Origin: Herbiconiux sp. SALV-R1
GTDB lineage: Bacteria > Actinomycetota > Actinomycetes > Actinomycetales > Microbacteriaceae
NCBI RefSeq assembly: GCF_013113715.1
Contig: NZ_CP053344.1
Location: 868,001-932,000 of the forward strand
DNA length: 64,000 nt
Reading direction: 5' to 3'
Both the position numbers and the translations under genes were made by a program. Positions within the stretch are counted from its first letter, which is position 1. The number at the start of each line of letters is the position of its first letter. Shown piece by piece: positions 56,742-64,000 of the stretch. The notes beneath the pieces are model-generated. The model saw only the letters and a program-made list of their open reading frames with translations, was not told the DNA's origin and did not search any database.

Positions 56742-58300
56742 GTTCGGTGCTGCTGACGGATGCGCGGCTCGCCGGCGGGGACGGCTCGGCTGTCGACATC
56801 ACCGTCATCGACGGAGTGGTCACCGCGATCGTGCCCGCAGGCCGTGCCGGTTCGGCGATGCCGGCGACGACGCCCGCGGACCGGATCGCCCTCGACGGCC
56901 GCTGGGTGCTGCCGGGCCTCTGGGACGAGCACGTGCACTTCACCCAGTGGGCCTCCGTCTCGCGCCGACTCGACGTCTCCGCCGCGGCCTCCGCCGCCGA
57001 GACCGCCGCGCTGGTCGGCGACGCCCTCCGCCGGGCGGCGTCCCGCCCCGCCGGAGCACCCAGCGAGCTCGGCGAGCCCGGAGCACCCGAGCTCCTCATC
57101 GGCTACGGCTTCCGCGACGCGCTCTGGCCGGACACCCCCTCTGCCGCACTCCTCAACGCGGTGTCGGGCGCGCATCCGGTCGTCCTGGTGTCGGGAGACC
57201 TGCACTGCTGCTGGCTGAACACGGCGGCGCTCGAGCGGTTCGGGCAGGCCGGGCATCCCGACGGCGTGCTGCGCGAGGAGCCCGCCTTCGCCGTACATCG
57301 CGCGCTCGACGACGTGCCCGTCGCGACGAGCGACGCCTGGGCGCGCGAGGCCTCGCAGGCCGCCGCAGCCCGAGGGGTCGTGGGCATCGTCGACCTCGAG
57401 ATGGCCTGGAACCACGAGGTGTGGTCGCGCCGGCTCGCGGCCGGGCACGACCTTCTGCGGGTCGAGTTCGGCGTCTACCCGCAGCACCTCGACCGGGCGA
57501 TCGCCGAGGGGCTGCACACGGGCGACCCGCTCGACGCGGCCGCGCTCGTGCGGGTGGGTCCGTCGAAGATCATCACCGACGGCTCCCTCAACACTCGCAC
57601 GGCGTTCTGTTTCGACGAGTACCCGGGTCTCGAGGGCCGGCCGGAGTCACGCGGGCTGCTCACCGTGCATCCCGACGACCTCCTCGAGCTGCTGCGCCGG
57701 GGGAGCGCGGGCGGACTCACCCCGGCGGTGCACGCCATCGGCGACCACGCCAACGCCCTCACCCTCGACGCCTTCGAAGCGCTCCGGGCCGAGCGACCCG
57801 CCGACGCACCTGCCCCGCGCCGCCGCTCGACCCTCGAACACGCGCAGCTGCTCGCCGAGAGCGACTTCGAGCGTTTCGCCCGCCTCGGCGTGGTGGCGAG
57901 TGTGCAACCCGAGCACGCGATGGACGACCGCGACGTCGCCGACCGCTTCTGGGCCGGCCGCACCGGCCGCTCCTTCGCCCTCGCGAGCCTCCTCGCCGCG
58001 GGCGCCGAACTCGCGCTCGGCTCCGACGCCCCCGTCGCCCCGCTCGACCCGTGGGTCACCCTCGCGGCAGCCGTCGGCCGCACCCGCGACGGGCGGGAGC
58101 CGTGGCATCCGGAGCAGCGCATCCCCGTGGGTGCCGCCCTCGCCGCCTCCGCCCGAGGCCGCACCGGGGTCGCCGTCGGTGACCCCGCCGATCTGGTCGC
58201 GGTCGACCTCGACCCCTTCGACGCGGCTCCGGATGCGCTCCGCACCATGCCCGTCGCCCTCACCCTGCTGTCGGGTCGGGTCACCCACAGCGCCCTCTGA
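56738..58300 (+). CDS. Amidohydrolase family 3 (YtcJ-like)
   Basis: The 520-aa product shows WVLPGLWDEHVHFTQW with the first metal His pair (near residue 65), a central IITDGSLNTRTAF with the likely carboxylated-Lys replacement region, HAIGDHANALTLDAF with further metal His, and a C-terminal LGSDAPVAPLDPW with the final Asp. These are hallmarks of YtcJ-like metal-dependent hydrolases. The substrate is unknown. It ends at a strong bidirectional terminator. Confidence 0.9.
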   Translation: MSSVLLTDARLAGGDGSAVDITVIDGVVTAIVPAGRAGSAMPATTPADRIALDGRWVLPGLWDEHVHFTQWASVSRRLDVSAAASAAETAALVGDALRRAASRPAGAPSELGEPGAPELLIGYGFRDALWPDTPSAALLNAVSGAHPVVLVSGDLHCCWLNTAALERFGQAGHPDGVLREEPAFAVHRALDDVPVATSDAWAREASQAAAARGVVGIVDLEMAWNHEVWSRRLAAGHDLLRVEFGVYPQHLDRAIAEGLHTGDPLDAAALVRVGPSKIITDGSLNTRTAFCFDEYPGLEGRPESRGLLTVHPDDLLELLRRGSAGGLTPAVHAIGDHANALTLDAFEALRAERPADAPAPRRRSTLEHAQLLAESDFERFARLGVVASVQPEHAMDDRDVADRFWAGRTGRSFALASLLAAGAELALGSDAPVAPLDPWVTLAAAVGRTRDGREPWHPEQRIPVGAALAASARGRTGVAVGDPADLVAVDLDPFDAAPDALRTMPVALTLLSGRVTHSAL

Positions 58301-58352
58301 CGCCTGCGGGAGCGGCGCGCCAGACGACTGAGCCCGCCCGAAGACGCGAAAA

Positions 58353-58382
58353 GGCGGGCGCCTCCAGGGGGAGACGCCCGCC
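58353..58382. terminator. Bidirectional hairpin terminator
   Basis: GGCGGGCGCCTCC (58353-58365) pairs with GGAGACGCCCGCC (58370-58382), with one G-U or mismatch; it separates the amidohydrolase gene from dps. Confidence 0.75.
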
Positions 58383-58398
58383 TCGGCGGGGGAGCGGG

Positions 58399-58884
58399 TT
58401 ACGCGGCGACGTGCGCGAAGAGGAACCAGCGGTCTTTGTCGAGGCCGCGGGCGATCTCGATGGCGACGTCTTGCGAGGTCGGGTCGATCTCGCCGAGTTC
58501 CTTCACCGCCTTGTTCACGACGGTCAGCGCCACGTCGATCTGCGCGATGACCGCGGTGATCACCGCGTCGGACTTCTGGAAGCCTGCGGGGAACTCCGCG
58601 GCGGTCGACTTCGCGGCGACGGTGCCGATGCGGGCGTCGAGGGGGAGGCCCAGGGCGACGACGCGCTCGGCGGCGGTGTCGGCGTAGTCCTGCACGTGCT
58701 CGACGACCGAGTCGAGAAGCTCGTGCACACCGATGAAGTTGGCGCCGCGCACGTGCCAGTGCGCCTGCTTGCCGTTGACCGCAAGGGCCTGGAGCTCGAC
58801 GACGACCGGTGCCAGGAACTGCGCCGCGGCCGCTGCCACGTCGGGGCTGGTGGTGCTCGTAGGAGTGGTGATTACCTCGGTCAT
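58399..58884 (-). CDS. dps: DNA-protecting ferritin-like protein Dps
   Basis: The 161-aa product oxidises and stores iron and protects DNA. The ferroxidase pattern KQAHWHVRGANFIGVHELLDSVVEHVQDYAD (His, His, Asp and Glu ligands, residues 38-70, given in short) and the C-terminal DKDRWFLFAHV are clear. A TAGTAC box lies near 58905 on the minus strand as a possible promoter. Confidence 0.95.
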   Translation of the reverse strand: MTEVITTPTSTTSPDVAAAAAQFLAPVVVELQALAVNGKQAHWHVRGANFIGVHELLDSVVEHVQDYADTAAERVVALGLPLDARIGTVAAKSTAAEFPAGFQKSDAVITAVIAQIDVALTVVNKAVKELGEIDPTSQDVAIEIARGLDKDRWFLFAHVAA

Positions 58885-58939
58885 GATGTGTCCTTCCCTG
58901 TGCCGGTACTACAAAAGTACTCAGCTGAGGGAAGCCCGC

Positions 58940-58981
58940 AAGCAAGCTGAGGCTGGGCTAAAGCAAGCTGAGGCTGGGCTA
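58940..58981. repeat. Tandem duplication of 21 bp at a gene 3' end
   Basis: AAGCAAGCTGAGGCTGGGCTA occurs twice in direct succession (58940-58960 and 58961-58981). The second copy includes the stop codon of the 58979-59452 gene on the minus strand. Confidence 0.9.
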
Positions 58982-59452
58982 ATTCGGCGTCGCAGCGGGG
59001 AACGGCGCCCGGAAGTAGGCGTTCGAGCGGGGCAGGTAGAGCGTGACCAGCGCCACCAGCAGCACGAGCGCGTGGGCGATGGCGACACCCGGGAAGGTCT
59101 GCAGCTCCGACCAGACGCCGACGAGCCCCAGCAGCCCCAGGATGGTGAGGGTATTGCGGGCCCACACCCTGCCGCGCAGCATGTACACCGAGCAGATGAT
59201 GCGGAAGATCGCGATCACCGCGGTGAACACCCCGATGCCGATGAGTACCGACACGGCCACCACCGCCTCGTCGTTCTCGATGCCGACGACGTCGGGGATG
59301 ATGCCCGCGATCACGGCGATGGCGATCCCGGTGAAGATGCCGAAGATGGCCTCGGCGAGCCACAGCCCGAACGAGAGCTTGATCTCGGCCGGTGCGGCCT
59401 CGAGGGCGGTCTCGCCCGTGAACTCGGGGCCGGAGAGGTCGCGATCGGTCAT
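58979..59452 (-). CDS. Four-span membrane protein of unknown function
   Basis: The 157-aa product has a polar N-terminus of about 25 residues, then four hydrophobic segments (about 28-52, 64-88, 98-114 and 120-140). There are no catalytic motifs. Similar small membrane proteins are common in actinobacteria. Its 3' end overlaps a tandem duplication. Confidence 0.75.
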   Translation of the reverse strand: MTDRDLSGPEFTGETALEAAPAEIKLSFGLWLAEAIFGIFTGIAIAVIAGIIPDVVGIENDEAVVAVSVLIGIGVFTAVIAIFRIICSVYMLRGRVWARNTLTILGLLGLVGVWSELQTFPGVAIAHALVLLVALVTLYLPRSNAYFRAPFPAATPN

Positions 59453-59511
59453 GCGTCGACCCTATCGGGCGGGGCGATCCTCCCGCGCGCCCCGCTCGGG
59501 GGCTTGTGCGG

Positions 59512-60312
59512 CTACGCCGACGGGTCGTCCCACGCGGTCTCGGGGGTGTCGCAGCTGTTGCGGAAGACGTACTGCGACGGCAGCTTGCGCTCGTGACTCG
59601 ACCAGTCGATGGCTGGCCGCTGCGCATCGGCCGGAAGGTAGCCCAACCGGTACACGGCCATCAGCTCGAGCTCGTCGGGAACCCCGAGCAGCCGCTCGAT
59701 CAGCGCCCACTTGCCCGGCACCTCCATCGGGAACGACACGAACTGGATGCCCATGCCGAGTTCGACGGTGGTGAGCCAGACGTTCTCCATCGCCGCGCCC
59801 ATGCTGAACACCGAATAAAAGGAGCTGAGTTCGCCCGGCCGGTACTCGGAGCGGTCGAGCATGACCCCGAGCAGCAGCGGCGACCCCGCCACCAGCTTGC
59901 GGTTTTCCTCGCCGAGGGTCTGGGGCACCCGGAACGAGTTCATGAGCTTTTGGCCGCGGGGCGTGAACACCTGCTTCGTGAACGGCCGCAGCACCGCGGG
60001 CAGCTTGTCGAAGAGCATGCCGCTGCGCTTCTCGGCCATCTCGTCGGCACTGAACCTGAAGTACGGCTTGTAGCGCTCGAAGAACGTGCCGTTCGACATC
60101 GCCTCGGTCATGCTCTCGCCGCTGATGGTGGCGATCTCGTCGATGACGCGTCGCTCGTCGACGATCACGAACCGCCAGGGCTGGCTGTTGAGCTGCGAAG
60201 GAGCGCGGCCCGCCACCTCCATCAGCAGGCGCTGGTGCTCGAGCGAGACGGGCTCGGGGCTGAACGGCCCGTTCGTGGTCTTGCGCCGCCGCACGACGTC
60301 GAGAAACTCCAT
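59512..60312 (-). CDS. Nitroreductase-family protein
   Basis: The 266-aa product has the flavin-binding start [30 protein letters not shown] and a C-terminal [25 protein letters not shown], all typical of FMN nitroreductases. It probably reduces nitro or quinone compounds with NAD(P)H. The next gene upstream ends 3 nt from its start. Confidence 0.9.
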   Translation of the reverse strand: MEFLDVVRRRKTTNGPFSPEPVSLEHQRLLMEVAGRAPSQLNSQPWRFVIVDERRVIDEIATISGESMTEAMSNGTFFERYKPYFRFSADEMAEKRSGMLFDKLPAVLRPFTKQVFTPRGQKLMNSFRVPQTLGEENRKLVAGSPLLLGVMLDRSEYRPGELSSFYSVFSMGAAMENVWLTTVELGMGIQFVSFPMEVPGKWALIERLLGVPDELELMAVYRLGYLPADAQRPAIDWSSHERKLPSQYVFRNSCDTPETAWDDPSA

Positions 60313-60314
60313 GG

Positions 60315-60665
60315 CTACTTCCTCCAGGCGAGCACGAGGGCCGCGGCGTAGAACGGGGCGGCCACGAGCGCGAGCGCCGCATGGCCGCGGGTGCGCGCAC
60401 TGATGCGCGGAATGAGGGTGAGCGGCACGGCCGCGGGCAGCAGGGCCAGCGCAGGGCGCGCATCCGTCTCCTCAGCTCCACGAGCCCTCCGCAGCAGCGT
60501 GACCCCCGCGGCGGTGCCGGCCAGGATGCTCGTGACGATGTAGAGCGCGTGGTGCACCCAGCGGAACCTCCCGGTGTGCACCGCCCCCGTCGCCACCGAG
60601 ACGCCGAGCCCGCAGTTGAGCAGGTAGGCCGTGGCCGCCGCCGTGAAGAGCAGACGTGGTCCCAT
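60315..60665 (-). CDS. Small membrane protein
   Basis: The 116-aa product has about four short hydrophobic segments and an Arg-rich middle ([10 protein letters not shown]). It is coupled closely to the nitroreductase gene (3 nt). No family recognised. Confidence 0.7.
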   Translation of the reverse strand: MGPRLLFTAAATAYLLNCGLGVSVATGAVHTGRFRWVHHALYIVTSILAGTAAGVTLLRRARGAEETDARPALALLPAAVPLTLIPRISARTRGHAALALVAAPFYAAALVLAWRK

Positions 60666-60748
60666 GGCGTCAGACTACGCCGAGGTGAGGAGTGAACGGG
60701 GCCGGGGTGCGCATCCGTCTGCCGTCGCCCGGTGCCAGACTGGGAGGA

Positions 60749-61474
60749 ATGCCCTCGTCTGCTCCGTCTCCCGCTTCCGCCGCGCTCGGCGGTGCCGCAC
60801 CGGCCTGGGCGGCGGCCGTTGTCGCGGCGCTCGCCGTGGTCGTCGCGCTGCTGCCGGGGCTCCTCGTGCTCGGGGCGGTGCTCGGCGCGGCCGGTCTCGC
60901 CCTCGGCGTCGTCGCGCTGGCGTGGCGCACCAGCCGGCCGCGGATCGCCGGGGCTGCGGCCGTGGTCTCGGCAGCCGTGCTCGCCGTGTCGGTGGCGGTC
61001 GGGGCGGGCGCGGTCTCGTCGGGCGTGTCGCGGCTCGCCGCCGAGGCGGGCGCCGAGGGCTTCGGTGGCCCGGTGGCCGGTGCGGCTCAGCTCGACACGG
61101 TGGCCGCGCGCTTCGGCCAGACCGTCACCTACGACGACGGTCTCCAGCTCTACATCGCCGAACCCGTCGCGTTCACGCCGTCAGCGGAGGCGCGGGGCGC
61201 CGGCCAGCAGGTGCAGCTCGCCTTCACCATCGTCGTCTACAACGGCACGGATGCCGAGGTCGCGTTGCGTGAGTCGTCGTCGGTGTCTGCGGAGGGCCGG
61301 CCGGGCGAGGCCGTCGTCGACCCGGTGAACGGCGCGAACGGGGTGCCGCCCGTGTCGACGCTCGCGCCGGGGGAGACGGTGAGCTACGTGGAGGCGTTCT
61401 CGCTCGCCTCCGACGATGTGGTGTTCGCGATCGCCCCCGGGGGCGACTACCTCCCAGCGCGCTTCACACGCTGA
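60749..61474 (+). CDS. Membrane protein with DUF4352-like domain
   Basis: I choose the ATG at 60749, which lies 7 nt after CAGACT with GGGAGGA between, rather than an earlier in-frame ATG at 60692; the product is 241 aa. It has two or three N-terminal membrane segments (residues 20-110) and a C-terminal extracellular beta-sandwich (residues 130-241: QTVTYDDGLQLYIAEPVAF, LAFTIVVYNGTDAEV) resembling DUF4352. The fold often binds ions or partner proteins. Confidence 0.75.
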   Translation: MPSSAPSPASAALGGAAPAWAAAVVAALAVVVALLPGLLVLGAVLGAAGLALGVVALAWRTSRPRIAGAAAVVSAAVLAVSVAVGAGAVSSGVSRLAAEAGAEGFGGPVAGAAQLDTVAARFGQTVTYDDGLQLYIAEPVAFTPSAEARGAGQQVQLAFTIVVYNGTDAEVALRESSSVSAEGRPGEAVVDPVNGANGVPPVSTLAPGETVSYVEAFSLASDDVVFAIAPGGDYLPARFTR

Positions 61475-61501
61475 GGGGCAGGGCGCGCTTCACACGCTGA
61501 G
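61457..61501. repeat. Direct repeat of 19 bp at a gene 3' end
   Basis: GCGCGCTTCACACGCTGAG occurs at 61457-61475 and again at 61483-61501. The first copy contains the stop codon of the preceding gene. Confidence 0.9.
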
Positions 61502-61663
61502 CGCTCACCCGGGGTGAGGTGCGGGGTGAATTGGCTGACCGCCCGCCCTCCGGCCCGCGCGCGTCGGTTAGCGTGAGACCGGTTCGACCGCCCCACCCAG
61601 GCGGCGGGGGTGCTCACCCGGCACCCCCGGCGAACCGTCTTCACCCTTCCCCGGAGGTTCCCC

Positions 61664-61798
61664 ATGCCCGAGTCCGAGACCCGTCGCGACGCAGCGCCCG
61701 CCGCCGACCGCCGCCTCACCGCCACCGCCGCCTGGGCCGCCGCCGCCGTCGCCCGTGCCGTCGCCGACGCCGCGGAGACCCGCCCCACCCGCGACTAG
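61664..61798 (+). CDS. Small conserved-type protein (44 aa)
   Basis: The ATG at 61664 follows GGAGG by about 7 nt, giving 44 residues rich in Ala, Arg and Thr (ETRRDAAPAADRR, AAWAAAAVARAVADAA). It probably forms one helix. Support is the ribosome site and position in an otherwise empty gap; no family is known to me. Confidence 0.5.
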   Translation: MPESETRRDAAPAADRRLTATAAWAAAAVARAVADAAETRPTRD

Positions 61799-61822
61799 CA
61801 CGCCGTCAGGACGAGCGCGCCG

Positions 61823-62113
61823 TCAGAGGGAGTCGACGAACTCGCGGAGGTCGCCGACGATCTCCTCGAGCGAGGTGCCCGACTTCGCGGCGAGCCGCGC
61901 CGCGAGCCAGGAGAGGCACACGATCGCCGCGGCGACCGTGTCGCCCGGGTCGGGGATCTCGTCGTCGGGAAGGCCCGAGTCGGGGGTGAGTCGCTGCAGA
62001 GCGAGCTCGAGAACCGCGATGTTGTCGGCCATCGGAGCCTCGGGCGACTGCGAGACCACGGCGTCGAGCAGCACGTGGGCGGCGAGCGTGCCGCCGGGCG
62101 GAACCTCGGCCAC
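61823..62113 (-). CDS. DUF6457-like small protein
   Basis: The 96-aa product is acidic and helical: LELALQRLTPDSGLPDDEIPDPGDTVAAAIVCLSWLAARLAAKSGTSLEEIV in parts, ending LREFVDSL. Its GTG start lies one nt after the 3' end of tRNA-Gly, so it must be translated from a transcript that also contains, or is cut from, the tRNA; an internal ATG at 62032 is an alternative start. The family assignment is weak. Confidence 0.55.
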   Translation of the reverse strand: MAEVPPGGTLAAHVLLDAVVSQSPEAPMADNIAVLELALQRLTPDSGLPDDEIPDPGDTVAAAIVCLSWLAARLAAKSGTSLEEIVGDLREFVDSL

Positions 62114-62114
62114 G

Positions 62115-62185
62115 AGGGGATGACGGGAATCGAACCCGCGTAATCAGTTTGGAAGACTGAGGCTCTACCATTGAGCTACATCCCC
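62115..62185 (-). tRNA. tRNA-Gly(TCC)
   Basis: A 71-nt cloverleaf with acceptor GGGGATG/CATCCCC, anticodon loop CTTCCAA (anticodon TCC) and T-arm CGGGTTCGATTCCCG. No encoded CCA. Confidence 0.97.
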
Positions 62186-62302
62186 GAGCAGGGTTCTCAC
62201 CCGGCACCCGACACATCGTAGTACAGCTTCGGCCCACCTGTGTGCCGGCTCGGTGTCGGGGCCGCACGGTGTGCAGTAGACTTGCCGAGGCCATTTCGCC
62301 GC

Positions 62303-62377
62303 CGGGGCGTAGCTCAGCTTGGCTAGAGCGCCCGCTTTGGGAGCGGGAGGTCGCAGGTTCGAATCCTGTCGCCCCGA
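62303..62377 (+). tRNA. tRNA-Pro(TGG)
   Basis: A 75-nt cloverleaf with acceptor CGGGGCG/CGCCCCG, anticodon loop CTTTGGG (anticodon TGG) and T-arm CAGGTTCGAATCCTG. No encoded CCA. TAGACT at 62276-62281 is a possible -10 box. Confidence 0.97.
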
Positions 62378-62419
62378 CACGAGGCCGAACCTCTCGAAAC
62401 CCATCAGGAGACACCCAAC

Positions 62420-63781
62420 GTGAAGACCACGGTCGAAAAGCTCAGCCCCACGCGTGTGAAGATCGCGATCTTCGTCACCCCAGAAGAGCTGAAGCCCAGC
62501 ATTGATCACGCCTACGGCCACATCGCCGAGCAGGTCAACATCCCCGGCTTCCGCAAGGGCAAGGTGCCCCCGGCCATCATCAACCAGCGCGTCGGCAAGG
62601 AAGCCGTTCTCGAGCACGCGGTGAACGAGGGCCTCGACCGCTTCTACCGCGACGCCGTCACCGAGAACGAGCTGCGCCCGCTCGGCCGCCCGCAGGCCGA
62701 CATCGTCGAGTGGCCGAAGGCCGCCGACTTCTCCGGCGACCTCGAGCTCGCCATCGAGGTCGACGTGCGCCCCGAAATCGAGCTGCCCGACTACGAGGGC
62801 TACGAGGTCACCGTCGAGCCCATCGAGGTCGCCGACTCCGACGTCGACGAGGAGCTCGAGCGCCTGCGCAGCCGCTTCGGCACGCTCGTCACCGTCGACC
62901 GCCCGGCCGCCAAGGGCGACTTCGCCCAGATCGACCTCGTCGCCACCGTCGACGACGTCGAGGTCGACACCGCCTCCGGTATCTCGTACGAGATCGGCTC
63001 GGGCGAGCTGCTCGAGGGCATCGACGAGGCGCTCGACACCCTCACCGCCGGTGAGACCACCACCTTCGAGGCGCCGCTGCTCGGCGGCGAGCACGCCGGC
63101 AAAGACGCGCTCGTCACCGTCACCCTCAACTCGGTGAAGGAGCGCGAGCTCCCCGAGGCCGACGACGACTTCGCCCAGATCGCGAGCGAGTTCGACACCC
63201 TCGACGAGCTGAAGGCCTCGCTCAAGGAGCAGGTCGAGAAGCAGAAGACCTTCGGTCAGGCTTCCGAGGCCCGCACCAAGATCGTCGAGTCGCTGCTCGA
63301 GAAGGTCGACGTGCCGGTGCCGCCCGCGCTCATCGAAGACGAGGTGCACCGTCACCTCGAGGGCGAGAACCGCCTCGAAGACGACGAGCACCGCGCCGAG
63401 GTCACCGAGTCGTCGACGAACACCTTCAAGACCCAGATCCTCCTCGACGCGGTCGTCGACCGTGAAGAGGTGAAGGTCTCGCAAGACGAGCTCACCCAGT
63501 ACCTGGTGCAGTCCGCCGCCCAATACGGCATGGAGCCCAACGAGTTCGTGAAGATCCTCTCCGAGTCGAACCAGATCCCGGCCATGGTCGCCGAGGTCGC
63601 CCGCAACAAGGCGCTCGCCATCGTGCTGTCGAAGGCCAAGGTCGTCGACACCAACGGCAAGGCCGTCGACATCTCCGAGTTCACCACCCTCGCGGGTGAC
63701 GACGACGAGGGCGACAACCTCCTCGACGCCGCTGACGAGCACGAGGGTCACGACCACGACCACGAGGGTCACTCGCACTAG
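62420..63781 (+). CDS. tig: Trigger factor (ribosome-associated chaperone)
   Basis: The 453-aa product binds nascent chains at the ribosome exit tunnel and has peptidyl-prolyl isomerase activity. It starts with GTG at 62420. The ribosome-binding GFRKGKVP signature is near residue 44. The PPIase domain spans about residues 150-250, the C-terminal helical chaperone domain follows, and the end is rich in Asp and His ([14 protein letters not shown]), which may bind metal. A perfect terminator follows. Confidence 0.97.
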   Translation: MKTTVEKLSPTRVKIAIFVTPEELKPSIDHAYGHIAEQVNIPGFRKGKVPPAIINQRVGKEAVLEHAVNEGLDRFYRDAVTENELRPLGRPQADIVEWPKAADFSGDLELAIEVDVRPEIELPDYEGYEVTVEPIEVADSDVDEELERLRSRFGTLVTVDRPAAKGDFAQIDLVATVDDVEVDTASGISYEIGSGELLEGIDEALDTLTAGETTTFEAPLLGGEHAGKDALVTVTLNSVKERELPEADDDFAQIASEFDTLDELKASLKEQVEKQKTFGQASEARTKIVESLLEKVDVPVPPALIEDEVHRHLEGENRLEDDEHRAEVTESSTNTFKTQILLDAVVDREEVKVSQDELTQYLVQSAAQYGMEPNEFVKILSESNQIPAMVAEVARNKALAIVLSKAKVVDTNGKAVDISEFTTLAGDDDEGDNLLDAADEHEGHDHDHEGHSH

Positions 63782-63797
63782 TCGACCCCTCAGACGT

Positions 63798-63829
63798 AAG
63801 GCCCGCATCCTGCACCGGATGCGGGCCTT
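63798..63829 (+). terminator. Terminator after tig
   Basis: AAGGCCCGCATCC (63798-63810) pairs with GGATGCGGGCCTT (63817-63829), followed by T-rich sequence on the plus strand. Confidence 0.85.
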
Positions 63830-63850
63830 TCGTCGTATGACGGATGCGCG

Positions 63851-64000
63851 TCAGCGCACCCCGGCCAACCAGTCGGCCTGCTTCACCCACTGGTGCATCT
63901 GGCCGCCCTCGTGGCCGTTGTAGGGGTAGACCTCCATCGAGGCCTCGGCGGTGTAGTGGTTGAAGGCGGCGTACACGGTCGAGGGGAGCACCACCGGGTC
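63851..64000 (-). CDS. Acetyl-xylan esterase / cephalosporin deacetylase-like, 3' end
   Basis: The last 49 codons are visible, from the window edge to TGA at 63851-63853. They read LPSTVYAAFNHY, VYPYNGHEGG and then QMHQWVKQADWL, matching the C-terminus of AXE1-family esterases, including the catalytic His in NGHEGG. The rest of the gene lies to the right of the window. Confidence 0.8.
   Translation of the reverse strand, partial: DPVVLPSTVYAAFNHYTAEASMEVYPYNGHEGGQMHQWVKQADWLAGVR

Noticed and set aside
62165-63808. Minus-strand frame of 547 codons opposite tig
   Set aside because: Shadow of the trigger factor gene; it even reads through the tRNA-Pro gene.

Overview
The window comes from a high-GC Gram-positive bacterium, most likely a Microbacteriaceae actinobacterium. 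About 62% of it (1-39770) is a temperate siphovirus prophage; the rest (39771-64000) is ordinary chromosome. The host call rests on gene content and order (msrA, ssb, ettA, thioesterases, glbO, mscS, pepN, an Rv2466c-like DsbA protein, rpiB, nei, dps, tRNA-Gly, tRNA-Pro, tig), on GC-rich codon use, on host tRNA genes without encoded CCA, and on many start codons that sit 6-7 nt after a TANNNT box (leaderless transcripts).

Prophage layout. A tyrosine integrase (2-811, 5' end outside the window) is followed by a phage-borne tRNA-Arg(TCT) with encoded CCA. The late genes run leftward on the minus strand, from HNH endonucleases and terminase (23.4-20.3 kb) through portal, ClpP-like protease/scaffold, decoration protein, HK97-fold capsid, connectors, major tail protein, tail chaperones with a -1 frameshift, tape measure and minor tail proteins, to an M15-peptidase endolysin and putative holins (4.8-2.9 kb). 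The early genes form one almost unbroken minus-strand chain from 37.8 to 23.8 kb, with stop and start codons overlapping at most junctions. It holds a RuvC-like resolvase, a YqaJ/RecE-type exonuclease with a RecT annealase, two DNA methyltransferases (one frameshifted), a replication HTH protein, a DnaB-like helicase, HNH nucleases and many small Zn-ribbon or unknown proteins. Plus-strand or isolated genes with their own promoters (lipoproteins at 973-1422 and 7518-7928, a membrane protein at 37885-38307) look like lysogenically expressed cargo.

The most interesting region is the right prophage end. A cro-like gene (39093-39338, minus) and a repressor-like gene (39462-39770, plus) diverge from a compact promoter/operator region. 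The repressor gene ends exactly inside the attachment core, within the 5' half of a host tRNA-Arg(TCT) gene (39764-39804, minus). In the circular phage the repressor gene would run across attP directly toward the integrase gene. This is the arrangement known from integration-dependent immunity in mycobacteriophages such as BPs. The host tRNA-Arg appears broken in the anticodon arm and is not restored at this junction; the phage-borne tRNA-Arg of the same anticodon could replace it.

Host region. From 39.8 kb on: conserved actinobacterial membrane and hypothetical proteins, msrA, ssb, a lipoprotein, ettA, two acyl-CoA thioesterases, an FAD-dependent dehydrogenase, truncated haemoglobin, an MscS channel, pepN, an Rv2466c-like protein with a CPWA active site, rpiB, a Nei/Fpg glycosylase, a PaiB-like protein, an amidohydrolase, dps, small membrane proteins, a nitroreductase, tRNA-Gly(TCC), tRNA-Pro(TGG), tig, and the 3' end of an acetyl-xylan-esterase-like gene at the window edge.
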